Of a stretch of 64,000 nt of DNA, positions 1 through 8,750 are shown in pieces. The translations under genes and the position numbers were made by a program. The stretch spans positions 6,919,501 to 6,983,500 of the forward strand of contig NC_012914.1 in NCBI RefSeq assembly GCF_000023585.1. Reading direction: 5' to 3'. The stretch's first letter is position 1. Each line of letters begins with the position of its first letter. The notes under the pieces are model-generated. The model was not told the DNA's origin and did not search any database. It saw only the letters and a list, made by a program, of their open reading frames with translations. This DNA comes from Paenibacillus sp. JDR-2. GTDB taxonomy: Bacteria > Bacillota > Bacilli > Paenibacillales > Paenibacillaceae.

Positions 1-1026
1 TTGCTCAATAAACACGCCAAGCAGCGAGCTTTCCACGAAATTATCGTAATTGACCCGCGACTGCATGAGAGCGGCCCCGGCCGATTCCAACTCGTAAATG
101 CCCACCGACAGCCGGATAGCAAGCAGCACAACGGCTACAATCGCGCCTACGCTAATAATCGAGAAGTCGCCCAGCCGGCAGATGACGGCGATAAGCGCCG
201 CGCAGACAAAGATAATAAGCGCGTAACGCCTCATAAAGGTCTGCCTGGACTCGTTGCCCGGCCGGAGGGAAGCACCAAGCGGATCCTTGTCCGGCAGAGC
301 GGCAAAGCCGATAAACATCATGCCGATAAACCAGCAGAAGTCCGCAATCCAGGACCATTGCTCGCCTGCCGCAGCGTAGGACAATAAATAGACAAATGCC
401 GTGTTTCCCAATAATTTGATCAAAAATCCGCTGAGCAGAAACCTATTAGCCCTGCTGGAAATGATCTTTTTGCCGTACCAGCTGAAGAACAGCAGAAGAA
501 ATACGATGACAGCATTAAAGGACGAGTTAAACATGTGATATCCCACGACATCCCGGTTAACATGATGATGGGACAGGATCGGTTCAATCAGAAGGTTCCA
601 ATAAAGCGTGGAAGCCATCGTGCCGTACAATAAGATATCGAGTATGAATCGAAGCGCAAGGTTGGAGCGGCGCTGCTGGTACTGCATATAGAGAGCAATA
701 AGAAAGAATAAATATTGAAGTCTCCATAGCAGCTCCGGAATACCCAGGTAATCCGGCTCGGCGCCTCTAATAAGCGTCACAATAGACCAGATGAGCTGGG
801 CAACAAAATAAACCAGCAGGCCCAAGCCGTAAAATAACCAGTACTTCGTCTCTTTGCTGGAAGCCCTAAGCAGTAGGACAGCCGCGTAAAGAGCAGCTAA
901 CGTTTGAAGAATATGGCTAACGGCCGCCCCGGTAAAGGAATCTCTCCGCAGAAATACAAGCCAGCCCGCGCATAATAGCAATAGAATCATTCCGAAATAA
1001 ACCGCAAAGCTCCTGCCGCGAAACAA
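1..1026 (-). CDS. Polytopic membrane sensor protein, C-terminus beyond window (partial)
   Basis: This frame stays open for 342 codons from a TTG at 1026 to the window edge, so the C-terminus is missing. The TTG is chosen because GGGGAGG lies 7 bp upstream. About eight hydrophobic segments fill most of the visible protein (for example AVYFGMILLLLCAGWLVFL near the N-terminus). The visible end (NFVESSLLGVFIEQ) resembles the opening of a PAS domain. Membrane-7TM/PAS proteins of this kind usually continue into GGDEF/EAL or kinase domains, and the neighbour on the same strand is a GGDEF protein, so a cyclic-di-GMP or signalling role is inferred. The output domain cannot be seen. Confidence 0.7.
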   Translation of the reverse strand, partial: MFRGRSFAVYFGMILLLLCAGWLVFLRRDSFTGAAVSHILQTLAALYAAVLLLRASSKETKYWLFYGLGLLVYFVAQLIWSIVTLIRGAEPDYLGIPELLWRLQYLFFLIALYMQYQQRRSNLALRFILDILLYGTMASTLYWNLLIEPILSHHHVNRDVVGYHMFNSSFNAVIVFLLLFFSWYGKKIISSRANRFLLSGFLIKLLGNTAFVYLLSYAAAGEQWSWIADFCWFIGMMFIGFAALPDKDPLGASLRPGNESRQTFMRRYALIIFVCAALIAVICRLGDFSIISVGAIVAVVLLAIRLSVGIYELESAGAALMQSRVNYDNFVESSLLGVFIEQ

Positions 1027-1275
1027 TCATGGACCTCCCCTCGCTCACTTACAACATTTACTAGTTCCCGTATTCCCTATAATACGATTTTATCCACTAA
1101 AATCCTCCTTTTTCCTCCATTACAGACAAGATTTCTATTATATACGCGTATTTACGCGGCTTTTCGACACTAACTGACGCAAGGTGAAACGGCTTCGCCG
1201 TCCTTAGGCGGGAAGGCCCGTTCCAATTCGGAGTCTAAGGCAGATATATAGGAAAAAACTTATAACCTCTTAGAA

Positions 1276-1319
1276 GGCAAAAAAGCGCCTCTCCGTTAAC
1301 GGAGAAGCGCTTTTTTGCC
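1276..1319 (-). terminator. Rho-independent terminator of the diguanylate cyclase gene
   Basis: GGCAAAAAAGCGC pairs with GCGCTTTTTTGCC, with a TCTCCG/CGGAGA inner stem and a TTAA loop. The cyclase stop codon (1296-1298) lies inside the loop, so the last codons are part of the hairpin. Confidence 0.85.
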
Positions 1320-2912
1320 TGGCTCTATATGGGCTGAACGGACCGTGTTCCGTCCACTGTTCTTGGCTTCGTACAAAGCATTGTCGGCTGCCTTCAGCAG
1401 CTGATTAATGCCTCCTCCCGCTTCTTTGCACCCTGCTCCCGCCATGGCAACGCCAAAGCTCGCCGTCACGGAAAGAGGAGGCTCGGAAGTCGCCGCCGCG
1501 ATAGTCTGCGCGGCAATCTCGCTGCGGATCCGCTGCGCAGCGGTTTCCGCTTCCTCATGGGACAAACCCGGCATTGCGACTACAAATTCCTCGCCGCCAT
1601 ACCTGCCAAATACGTCCTCCGGACGAAGCAGCTGCCGGCAGATGTCGACGACATGCAGCAAGGCGCGGTCTCCAACATCATGGCCGTAAGCATCGTTAAT
1701 CTGCTTGAAATGATCGATATCGAACAGGAGCAGGGCAAGCGGCTCGTCCTGCTCAGCCGATTGGTGCAGGAGCGCTTCGCTTAAATGAATGAAGTGAAGA
1801 CGGTTAAAAATCCCCGTCAGACCGTCATGATAAGCAAGCACCCGAAGCTGCTCCTGAAGCCGCACTCTCTCCGTTATGTCAATCATAACGATCAGCTTGC
1901 TCGTCTCAGGGCCCCTTCTCTTCCGGATAAAAGAAGAGCGGATCTGATAATAGTAGGACTGCATGCCAACGGTCCACTTCACCTCATCGTAGATATGGGG
2001 CATATCTCCGCCCGCCTCCGCATCCAGGTCGAGCATCAAATGATCCGTATGCAAGGCAAGCAGCGGCTCAATCGCCTGCCCAAGCGCAGAGGTAGTAAGC
2101 TCCGGGAGAATAGCTGCGGCGGCCGGGTTAAAGTCGACCAGACGGTTATTCCGGTCTAATACCAGTACCGCGTCGTTCATGCTCTCAAACAGCGTATCCC
2201 TGGCGACCGGCGCAACGTTCAGCATTCCCTTCGATACCAGCCCCCACATATACAAAGCCGCTGTAATGGCCATGATGACGGGAATCGGGTCAATGCCGTC
2301 CGGCGTCAGGTTGCCCAAGTAGAGAAAATCTCCGGCTATCGGCAGGAGGAGCCCCACCATCATCGTAATATGCTGAAGACGGTAAGAGGAACGCATCCGG
2401 TTCCAATAGATCAGCAGCAGAGCCACTCCGCCAATCATGCAGCCAAACGTATAACCACCCTGAATGATATACCAAGGCCCCGCATTTAATTCGACTTTAT
2501 GAATACCTTCGCCTATCTGCAACTCGACGGAACGGTAATAGAAATGATGCATGTCGTTTGTCATAACAAGCACAAGCGTAATAAACGGCATCAGGTACAT
2601 CAAATACCGCATCTGCCATTTCAATAACCTTTCCATTCCAAGGAAATACATGATCAGCATCAGACTAACCGGCGGAATAAAAGGCATCCCAAAGTATTCG
2701 ACCGTAATCCAGAACTTCACTTCCTTTAGCGTACCGGCAGACAGCTCTAAAGCAGAACCAAATATATAGATGGCCGACAGAAAGCACATCGCAATAAAGG
2801 TCCTCGCCATTGCCTGCTTGGAACGGTTCATGAACACGTAAATACCCATTATGATATTGATAACACCGGCTGTAACCATCAACGTCAAAGCAGCGGAATA
2901 AGGCGTTCCCAT
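1296..2912 (-). CDS. Membrane diguanylate cyclase (7TM - PAS - GGDEF)
   Basis: Predicted to make cyclic di-GMP from two GTP at the inner face of the membrane. Residues about 1-225 form a seven-helix sensor of the His_kinase_7TM type. A PAS domain follows (about 240-350; FESMNDAVLVLDRNNRLVDF). The GGDEF domain spans about 360-525, with DIDHFKQINDAYGHD for metal and substrate binding and an intact GGEEF active site at 439-443. An RxxD inhibitory site (RPED, 430-433) sits five residues before it, so product feedback is likely. ATG at 2912 has CGGAG 10-11 bp upstream. There is no EAL domain. The gene stands alone and ends in a terminator. The signal sensed is unknown. Confidence 0.92.
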   Translation of the reverse strand: MGTPYSAALTLMVTAGVINIIMGIYVFMNRSKQAMARTFIAMCFLSAIYIFGSALELSAGTLKEVKFWITVEYFGMPFIPPVSLMLIMYFLGMERLLKWQMRYLMYLMPFITLVLVMTNDMHHFYYRSVELQIGEGIHKVELNAGPWYIIQGGYTFGCMIGGVALLLIYWNRMRSSYRLQHITMMVGLLLPIAGDFLYLGNLTPDGIDPIPVIMAITAALYMWGLVSKGMLNVAPVARDTLFESMNDAVLVLDRNNRLVDFNPAAAAILPELTTSALGQAIEPLLALHTDHLMLDLDAEAGGDMPHIYDEVKWTVGMQSYYYQIRSSFIRKRRGPETSKLIVMIDITERVRLQEQLRVLAYHDGLTGIFNRLHFIHLSEALLHQSAEQDEPLALLLFDIDHFKQINDAYGHDVGDRALLHVVDICRQLLRPEDVFGRYGGEEFVVAMPGLSHEEAETAAQRIRSEIAAQTIAAATSEPPLSVTASFGVAMAGAGCKEAGGGINQLLKAADNALYEAKNSGRNTVRSAHIEPGKKALLR

Positions 2913-2997
2913 ACTTGGTGCACTCCGTTATGAAAGATTGGCTTTTGCAACTGATCGTAACACAAATAACAGCAATTGTGGACGGTTCCTGAAATTT

Positions 2998-3729
2998 CTA
3001 TTTCTGCGCTGCCAGCAGCAGGAACATCGGACGCCGCGTCTCATCCTTCATCTCGGCATATTGATCCAAGGCCTCTTGCGAAGGGCCTGGTTCGGCAACC
3101 TCCGTCATGCGGAATCCCGCCTGGATAAGTGCATTCATAATGGACGATAAGGTGCGATGATACTTGATGACATCGGAGTCCAGAAAACGGGCGATACGCG
3201 AGCCTTCATCCTGATAATGGTCGACCGGCCAGTGCAGCCGCTCGCCCGATGGGCCATAATGCCAGTCCTGTGCGGCAACGGCCGTAAAGACCGGATGCTC
3301 CATGGACAGGACAAAGCTTCCTCCCGGAGCTAGACTATCGTAAATCTTGCGGCATGCCCCTTCGAAATCCTCCACGTAATGGAGCGCCAGCGAGCTGATG
3401 ACGGCGTCAAACTCTCCAGGCTCAAAGGAGATATCTTCGATAGCCGCCTGACGGTAGGTGATCGCGGCATCCGCGTTAAATGATTTGGCGCGCGCGATCA
3501 TTTTCTCCGATATATCAATTCCCAGAACGGAACGAGCGCCTTGCTCCCGCGCATAGCGGCAGTGCCAGCCGTAGCCGCAGCCGAGATCCAGTACCCTCTT
3601 ATCCTTCAGGTCCGGGAGCAATGTGCGCAGGACATGCCATTCCCCCGCAGCCTCCAGGCCGCCGATTGAACGGGCCATCTGACTATATTTATCGAAAAAA
3701 TCCGGATCATCGTATTTGTTTTGCTTCAT
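2998..3729 (-). CDS. Class I SAM-dependent methyltransferase
   Basis: A 243-residue soluble methyltransferase of the Methyltransf_11 type. The SAM-binding motif I VLDLGCGYGWHCRYA is near residue 47, followed by the acidic VLGIDIS strand and the post-motif FDAVISSLALHY. The start at 3729 (MKQNKYDDPDF) is preferred over an upstream ATG at 3753 because AAAGGAGAG lies 9 bp before it and would fall inside the longer reading. The substrate cannot be read from sequence. It lies between the diguanylate cyclase and the TetR gene with no obvious coupling to either. Confidence 0.85.
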   Translation of the reverse strand: MKQNKYDDPDFFDKYSQMARSIGGLEAAGEWHVLRTLLPDLKDKRVLDLGCGYGWHCRYAREQGARSVLGIDISEKMIARAKSFNADAAITYRQAAIEDISFEPGEFDAVISSLALHYVEDFEGACRKIYDSLAPGGSFVLSMEHPVFTAVAAQDWHYGPSGERLHWPVDHYQDEGSRIARFLDSDVIKYHRTLSSIMNALIQAGFRMTEVAEPGPSQEALDQYAEMKDETRRPMFLLLAAQK

Positions 3730-3848
3730 AACTTTCCACTCTCCTTTTATCATTCAGCCTTTCCAGGCATTCTCGACATCATTTTTTATAAATACCCTTT
3801 CTCTTTTATATCGGCATTCGTATAAGAATTGAACGGTTCCGGGTGGCC

Positions 3849-4457
3849 TTACGGCTTGCCCGGTTTTTTTGTCTTGGCGACAGACGGCCGCCATTGAATA
3901 AGCTTCACCAGCTGCTCCTGCATGTAAGCCGGAGAGTAAGGCAGACCGTTTTCAATCCAGTAGAAGATCAGTCCTAGCAGCGCATGATTCGAATAAACGG
4001 ATAGCAGCTCGGCATTTATTCCTTCCAGAGTCGGGTGCTCCAGCTCATCCCTTGAGATCTGCTGAATGGCAACGAACATCTTCTCTCTCAGATGGGAATG
4101 CGCGTTGCTCTTCAGCAGCAGGGTGTACAGCTCGGCATGCTGCTGAATATGCTCGAAAATTTTAACCGAATGGGCAGGCAGCTCATGAATGCGGAAATAC
4201 TCCTCGTTCTCGTAAGGAGCGCGGAACGACTGCAGCAGTTCCCCGATCAGACCGTGAATAATATCGTCCAGCAGGGCTTCCTTGCTCTCATAATGCGAGT
4301 AGAAGGTCCCGCGGTTATAATTGGCAAGCTCCACAATCTCCGTAATGGAAATGTCATCGAAATCCTTTTGCTTCATAAGCGTGAGCAGCGCCTGCTTTAA
4401 CGCCTCCCTGCTGCGGATCACCCGGCGATCGACAGCTTTGCTATGATGATCACGCAT
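3849..4457 (-). CDS. TetR/AcrR family transcriptional regulator
   Basis: The N-terminal helix-turn-helix (about residues 11-60, ITEIVELANYNRGTFYSHYESKEALL) is typical of TetR/AcrR repressors and is followed by an all-helical ligand domain. The ATG at 4457 is preferred over the TTG at 4478 because AAGGAAGG lies about 6 bp upstream of it. It is divergent from the SDR gene at 4680, the classic layout for a TetR repressor controlling its neighbour and itself. Candidate operators lie between them. The inducer is unknown. The C-terminus is basic (KTKKPGKP). Confidence 0.9.
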   Translation of the reverse strand: MRDHHSKAVDRRVIRSREALKQALLTLMKQKDFDDISITEIVELANYNRGTFYSHYESKEALLDDIIHGLIGELLQSFRAPYENEEYFRIHELPAHSVKIFEHIQQHAELYTLLLKSNAHSHLREKMFVAIQQISRDELEHPTLEGINAELLSVYSNHALLGLIFYWIENGLPYSPAYMQEQLVKLIQWRPSVAKTKKPGKP

Positions 4458-4490
4458 GCCATCCCTTCCTTTTTCCAAAAAGTTTTTTTC

Positions 4491-4511
4491 AACAAACGGC
4501 GGCGGTTTGTT
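4491..4511. promoter_or_regulatory. Candidate TetR operator, inverted repeat
   Basis: AACAAAC, a 7-bp spacer (GGCGGCG) and GTTTGTT form a perfect 7-7-7 inverted repeat just upstream of the TetR start. Size and place fit autorepression. Binding is inferred. Confidence 0.5.
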
Positions 4512-4542
4512 CGTTAACGCACATTTCGCGAGGTTTTACTGA

Positions 4543-4607
4543 TTGAGGCTTGCTCCACACCTTTATTATACTAAAAACAAACAGTTGTACTTATAACCGA
4601 CAGCTGT
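4543..4607 (+). promoter_or_regulatory. Candidate promoter and operator for the SDR gene
   Basis: TTGAGG (4543-4548), 17 bp, TTATAC (4566-4571) is a plausible sigma-A promoter. Directly after the expected start lie ACAGTTGT (4581-4588) and the perfect palindrome ACAGCTGT (4600-4607), 19 bp apart, a good place for repressor binding. Confidence 0.4.
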
Positions 4608-4679
4608 TGAAAAACACTTTTTTAAACCTTCGCATGAAGGACATGCATACAAACCAAGTGAAACCGGGAGGAATTAACG

Positions 4680-5438
4680 ATGAGACTATCGGGTAAAGTT
4701 GCAGTTATTACGGGCGCCGCTTCGGGTATGGGCAAGGCGATTGCCGAGTTGTATGCCGCGGAAGGAGCAAAGGTGGTCGTATCCGACCTTCGCGCGGAAA
4801 CCGCTCAAACCGTCGTTGACGGAATCGAGGAAAAAGGCGGTACGGCGGTTGCCGTGGCAGCCAACGTTGCGAAAGAGGAAGATGTACAGCAGCTGATCGA
4901 TACGGCGGTAGAGAAATTCGGCACGGTCGATATTCTCGTTAACAATGCCGGCATTATGGACAACTTTGTCCCTGCCGCCGATTTGACGGACGAGCTGTGG
5001 GAGCGCATCTTTGCCATCAATGCCACCGGCCCAATGCGGACCATTCGCAAGGTCCTTCCTCTCTTCCTGGAGAAAAAAGCAGGCGTTATCGTAAATATCG
5101 CTTCCGCCGGCGGCCTGTTTGGTTCCCGTGCCGGCGCAGCTTACACCGCCTCGAAGCACGCCGTTGTTGGTCTTACGAAAAACGTCGGCTTCCAATACGC
5201 CACGCAAGGCATCCGTTGCAATGCCATCGCTCCCGGCGGCGTAAATACGAATATCGGCACTTCAATCAATGCTCCAAGTCCGTTCGGCATGGAACGCGCT
5301 ATGGTTGGCATTCAGGTGAATCCTCGCGCAGGCGAACCTGAAGAGATCGCTAAAGTTGCCTTGTTCCTGGCTTCGGATGATTCCAGCTTCGTGAACGGTA
5401 CCGTTGTAACGGCTGATGCCGGCTGGACGGCTTACTAA
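4680..5438 (+). CDS. Short-chain dehydrogenase/reductase (classical SDR)
   Basis: A 252-residue NAD(P)-dependent oxidoreductase. The cofactor loop TGAASGMG is at 11-18. An Asp at the end of the second strand (VVSDLR) favours NAD(H). NNAG is at 88-91, and the catalytic Ser/Tyr/Lys are S142, Y155 and K159. GGGAGGAA lies 8 bp before the ATG. It is divergent from the TetR gene and so probably induced by that regulator's ligand. It is related to glucose-1-dehydrogenase/FabG-like SDRs, but the substrate is not assignable. A terminator follows. Confidence 0.9.
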   Translation: MRLSGKVAVITGAASGMGKAIAELYAAEGAKVVVSDLRAETAQTVVDGIEEKGGTAVAVAANVAKEEDVQQLIDTAVEKFGTVDILVNNAGIMDNFVPAADLTDELWERIFAINATGPMRTIRKVLPLFLEKKAGVIVNIASAGGLFGSRAGAAYTASKHAVVGLTKNVGFQYATQGIRCNAIAPGGVNTNIGTSINAPSPFGMERAMVGIQVNPRAGEPEEIAKVALFLASDDSSFVNGTVVTADAGWTAY

Positions 5439-5459
5439 AATTTAATTGTTATCAAACAA

Positions 5460-5489
5460 GCGTCAGCCCATTGGGCTGGCGTTTTTTTT
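5460..5489 (+). terminator. Rho-independent terminator after the SDR gene
   Basis: GCGTCAGCCC ATTG GGCTGGCG is followed by eight T. It lies between the convergent SDR and LysR genes. Confidence 0.85.
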
Positions 5490-5502
5490 AATTCAATATA
5501 AT

Positions 5503-6402
5503 CTAAACTTCAATATAATCGAGAAACTTCCGGGCCAGCCGCTGCTGGCTGCCTCTCTTCGAATAGATGCCGCCAAACGTGCCGCTCGCATCCAGGCGAT
5601 AACCGGCCAGCGGGACCGCTACAATCCTTCCGCTCTCCACATAAGGATCATCCCTCAGCATAAGGCTGGACATCAGACTGATGCCAAGGCCCTCCGCGAC
5701 GCTGCGCTTTATGACCTCGGGGTTGGTTGTCGTGAAAATAACGTTAATCCCGCCGCACACCTGCTTAATATCCTCCGTCACACCGTCCCAGAAGCTGCTT
5801 GCCGACATAATAAACGCATGATTGGCCAAATCCTTCAGCATAAGCTCCTTGTTAAGCGCCAGCACCGAATCCCGGGGTACAATCGCTTGCAGCTCCCCTT
5901 TGTATTGAAAGGAGTGGAAGGCAATCGGTTCCGGCAGTCCGTCGCTCGTATAGGGGTTAAGCGAGATTAATCCCAGATGAGCTTTATCGTGGACGATTCG
6001 GTCTATGACTATCCGGCTCTCCAGCTCAATAACCATCACTTTGATTTGAGGATAATCCTTCTTAAACCTCGCCAGCGTCTTGGGCAAAAAAGTCATGCTT
6101 AAGCTCGGGATCGTCGCGATGACCAGCTCGCCTTTATAAACGGAAGTAATCGACTGCACCTCTTCCTTGATCTCGTCGACCTTCATCAGAATTTCGAGCA
6201 CCTTCTTGATGATCGTTATGCCATCCTCGGTCGGCACGGTTCCGTTACGGGAACGCTTGAAGAGCGGAATGCCGATTTCCTTCTCCAAGAGCGAAATAGA
6301 TTGGCTGATCGCGGATTGGGACACATGAAGATTCTGCGCGGCCAGCGACATGGAATTCGTCTCGAATACTTCCTTCACATATTCCAATTGTTCGATATTC
6401 AT
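5503..6402 (-). CDS. LysR family transcriptional regulator
   Basis: A 299-residue LysR regulator. The winged helix-turn-helix covers residues 1-60 (MSLAAQNLHVSQSAISQSISLLEKEIGIPLFKR). The effector-binding domain spans about 90-297 (KGELVIATIPSLSMTFLPKTLARFKKDYPQ). It is divergent from the DHA2 exporter at 6524, which it probably activates. A near-perfect operator lies between the two. The ligand may be the exported compound. Confidence 0.93.
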   Translation of the reverse strand: MNIEQLEYVKEVFETNSMSLAAQNLHVSQSAISQSISLLEKEIGIPLFKRSRNGTVPTEDGITIIKKVLEILMKVDEIKEEVQSITSVYKGELVIATIPSLSMTFLPKTLARFKKDYPQIKVMVIELESRIVIDRIVHDKAHLGLISLNPYTSDGLPEPIAFHSFQYKGELQAIVPRDSVLALNKELMLKDLANHAFIMSASSFWDGVTEDIKQVCGGINVIFTTTNPEVIKRSVAEGLGISLMSSLMLRDDPYVESGRIVAVPLAGYRLDASGTFGGIYSKRGSQQRLARKFLDYIEV

Positions 6403-6439
6403 GGACGACCTCTGCTCTTTATATTAGCGTTGCTTATAT

Positions 6440-6487
6440 TACCATCAACAATAGATGGTATCCCATCTGAATTCATTATATTATAAT
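6440..6487 (+). promoter_or_regulatory. LysR operator and exporter promoter
   Basis: TACCATC, 7 bp, GATGGTA (6440-6460) is a perfect inverted repeat containing ATC and GAT half-sites, followed by another CATC. A consensus -10 TATAAT lies at 6482-6487, but the -35 position (6459-6464) is poor. This is the usual look of a promoter needing LysR activation. Confidence 0.6.
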
Positions 6488-6523
6488 CGACCTCACGAAA
6501 ATAAGTGGAGTGTGAGGTATTTT

Positions 6524-7978
6524 ATGAATGCGAAGCAAGACGACAACCGGTTCTGGTTCGTTATACTCGCGATCTTTTTCGGCAATTTCTCTTCGATCTT
6601 GAATTCGGGAACGGTAACGGTTGCCCTGCCCTTCATGATGAAGGATCTTCATTCGGACCTGAACGATACGCAGTGGGTAACAACCGGCTTTATGCTCGCC
6701 ATGGGGTCAATTGCCCCTATTGTTGGTTACTTGGGGGATAAAATCAGTTATAAGCGGCTTTATATGTTCTCGTTAGTCGGCTTTCTCATTTGCTCGGTCT
6801 TGTGCGGCTGCTCTTGGAATATCGGTTCCCTTGTCCTCTTCCGGATTCTGCAAGGCCTGTTCTGCGGGGCGATTCTGCCTGCAACGTTAACTATCGTCTA
6901 TCAGGCGGTTCCGGCGGAAAAGCAAGCGCTTGGCGTCAGTCTATGGAGCGTAGCCAGCATGTTTGCTCCAGCCATTGGCCCAACCCTTGGCGGTCTACTC
7001 ACGGAGTATTACGGCTGGAAGGCCATCTTCTTCATGAACATCCCGCTTGCGCTATTGGCGATCGTGCTGGCTTCCCGTTACCTGCCGATGCAGCAGGTCA
7101 ACAAAGGCAGCTCCCTGGATCTAGCCGGGTTGCTCACTGCCGTAACGGGCAGCACATCCCTGATGATGTATTTCACGCAAGGGAATAAAATCGGCTGGTT
7201 TTCCGGCTGGGGAATCCTATGGATTACGCTTGGCGTAGTCAGCATTGCCTTGTTCATCCGGCGGGAGCTTACGGCGAAAGCGCCTCTCCTTAATCTCCGG
7301 GTTTTCCGGCATACGACCTTCACCTTTGGTATTGTCGTCAACTGTATTTTGACCATCGGCTTGTACGCGGGCGCCTTCTTGCTCCCAATCTATATGGAAA
7401 ATGCCCTTGGCTCCTCCTCCTTGACGGTAGGGCTTATGATGCTGCCGGGCGCTTTGCTTATGATAGGGGCTTCTCTCCTGTCGGGAAGGCTTCACGGGAA
7501 AATCCGTCCGGAATATCCGCTGCTTGGCGGCGCATTTCTGCTCATCATCGCGACATGGGCATTCAGCCGTCTATCCCTGACAACGTCCTACGCGTTTATC
7601 ATCGGCTGGATGATCTGCCGTTATGTCGGGCTTGGCTTCTCGTCTCCGAATATCATGACGCTCTCGATGAGCGCCATTCCGAAGGAGTCTACCGGGCATG
7701 CTTCCGCGATTACGAACTGGCTCCGCCAGGTCATTGCTTCCTTCGCGATTGGCATATTCAGCTCGGTTTACTCGGTCCGGACGCAGACGCATTTCACCGA
7801 GCTTAGCTCAAGCGGCGGGGTGAAAACCTCCCTGCAGGAGACCGCCTCCGTCCTCGCCATGAACGATACGTTTATCGTGGCCTGCGTCGTTACGGTTGTT
7901 GCGATTCCGTTTATTCTCGTTCTAAGCTCCCGCTCCCGCATCAGCGGCGAAAAAGCAGCCTCGACCGTTTCCAAATGA
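6524..7978 (+). CDS. MFS exporter, DHA2 (EmrB/QacA) family
   Basis: A 484-residue, probably 14-helix, proton-coupled exporter. The MFS motif A region GYLGDKISYKRLY follows helix 2, and helix 4-5 carries RILQGLFCGAILPATLTIV and the motif C-like GPTLGGLLTEYYGWKAIFF. The start at 6524 (MNAKQDDNRFW) is chosen because GGAGTGTGAGG precedes it by about 6 bp; the 23 extra codons upstream overlap the promoter. It is probably controlled by the divergent LysR regulator. The drug or metabolite moved is unknown. A terminator follows. Confidence 0.92.
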   Translation: MNAKQDDNRFWFVILAIFFGNFSSILNSGTVTVALPFMMKDLHSDLNDTQWVTTGFMLAMGSIAPIVGYLGDKISYKRLYMFSLVGFLICSVLCGCSWNIGSLVLFRILQGLFCGAILPATLTIVYQAVPAEKQALGVSLWSVASMFAPAIGPTLGGLLTEYYGWKAIFFMNIPLALLAIVLASRYLPMQQVNKGSSLDLAGLLTAVTGSTSLMMYFTQGNKIGWFSGWGILWITLGVVSIALFIRRELTAKAPLLNLRVFRHTTFTFGIVVNCILTIGLYAGAFLLPIYMENALGSSSLTVGLMMLPGALLMIGASLLSGRLHGKIRPEYPLLGGAFLLIIATWAFSRLSLTTSYAFIIGWMICRYVGLGFSSPNIMTLSMSAIPKESTGHASAITNWLRQVIASFAIGIFSSVYSVRTQTHFTELSSSGGVKTSLQETASVLAMNDTFIVACVVTVVAIPFILVLSSRSRISGEKAASTVSK

Positions 7979-7982
7979 TATC

Positions 7983-8018
7983 GGAAAGCCCCTCTATATC
8001 CGCATAGAGGGGCTTTCG
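7983..8018 (+). terminator. Rho-independent terminator after the DHA2 exporter
   Basis: GAAAGCCCCTCTAT, a 6-base loop, then ATAGAGGGGCTTTC. The arms are perfectly complementary. Confidence 0.75.
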
Positions 8019-8078
8019 CCATTTGAAAATGATATAATTCACCTTATACAAGCCCGCCTGGAGCAGGAGGTAAAGCCG

Positions 8079-8750
8079 TTGTTTCGGATTATGATTATTG
8101 AAGACGACGAGAAGATTCGGCGGATTGTCGCCGACGCGTTACGCAAATGGCAGTATGAAGCAATCGAGCTGACATCCTTCGATAACGTGCTTGGCGAGTT
8201 CGAGGCCGCGCAGCCGCATTTGGTGCTGCTTGACGTCAATTTGCCCGTGTTTGACGGGTTTTACTGGTGCCAGCAAATCCGCATGGCGTCGAAGGTACCG
8301 ATTATTTTCATTTCGTCCCGCAATCAGAATATGGATGTTATTATGGCGATTAATATGGGCGGGGACGACTTCGTGCAAAAGCCGTTTGACCTTGGCGTGC
8401 TGGTGGCAAAGGTCAGTGCGCTGCTCCGCCGCAATTATACGTATCAGGACGACAACCTGCAAATGTCGCACCGGCAGCTTGTTTTCCATCTGTCTAATTC
8501 CTCCGTGCAGTACGGGGACCAGACGGCCGAGCTGTCGCGCAACGAGTTTATTATTCTGCAGACGATGATGCGCAGCATTGGCAAGATCGTCTCGCGCGAT
8601 GATCTGATGCAGGTGCTGTGGAATGACGAGCAGTTTATCGACGATAATACCTTGACCGTAAACGTCAACCGGCTGCGCCGCAAAATCGCGGTGCTGGGGC
8701 TGGAGGACTTTATCGCGACCCGTAAAGGAATGGGGTATATCATCGAATGA
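8079..8750 (+). CDS. OmpR-family response regulator, BceR-like
   Basis: A 223-residue regulator: receiver domain 1-115 with acidic pocket IIEDDE, phospho-acceptor D52 (LLDVNLPVFDG) and Lys in FVQKPFD, then a winged-helix DNA-binding domain (about 125-222). It starts with TTG at 8079, with AGGAGGT 7 bp upstream. Its stop overlaps the kinase start by 4 bp, so the pair is translationally coupled. Presence of a short-loop kinase and a BceAB-type ABC transporter next door points to sensing of cell-wall-active peptides. Likely target: the promoter upstream of the ABC operon at about 12.6 kb. Confidence 0.93.
   Translation: MFRIMIIEDDEKIRRIVADALRKWQYEAIELTSFDNVLGEFEAAQPHLVLLDVNLPVFDGFYWCQQIRMASKVPIIFISSRNQNMDVIMAINMGGDDFVQKPFDLGVLVAKVSALLRRNYTYQDDNLQMSHRQLVFHLSNSSVQYGDQTAELSRNEFIILQTMMRSIGKIVSRDDLMQVLWNDEQFIDDNTLTVNVNRLRRKIAVLGLEDFIATRKGMGYIIE

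Noticed and set aside
3840..3875. Hairpin with T run on the plus strand inside the end of the TetR gene
   Set aside because: Its T run faces the plus strand, where no gene ends. On the minus strand it has no T tract, so I do not call it a terminator.
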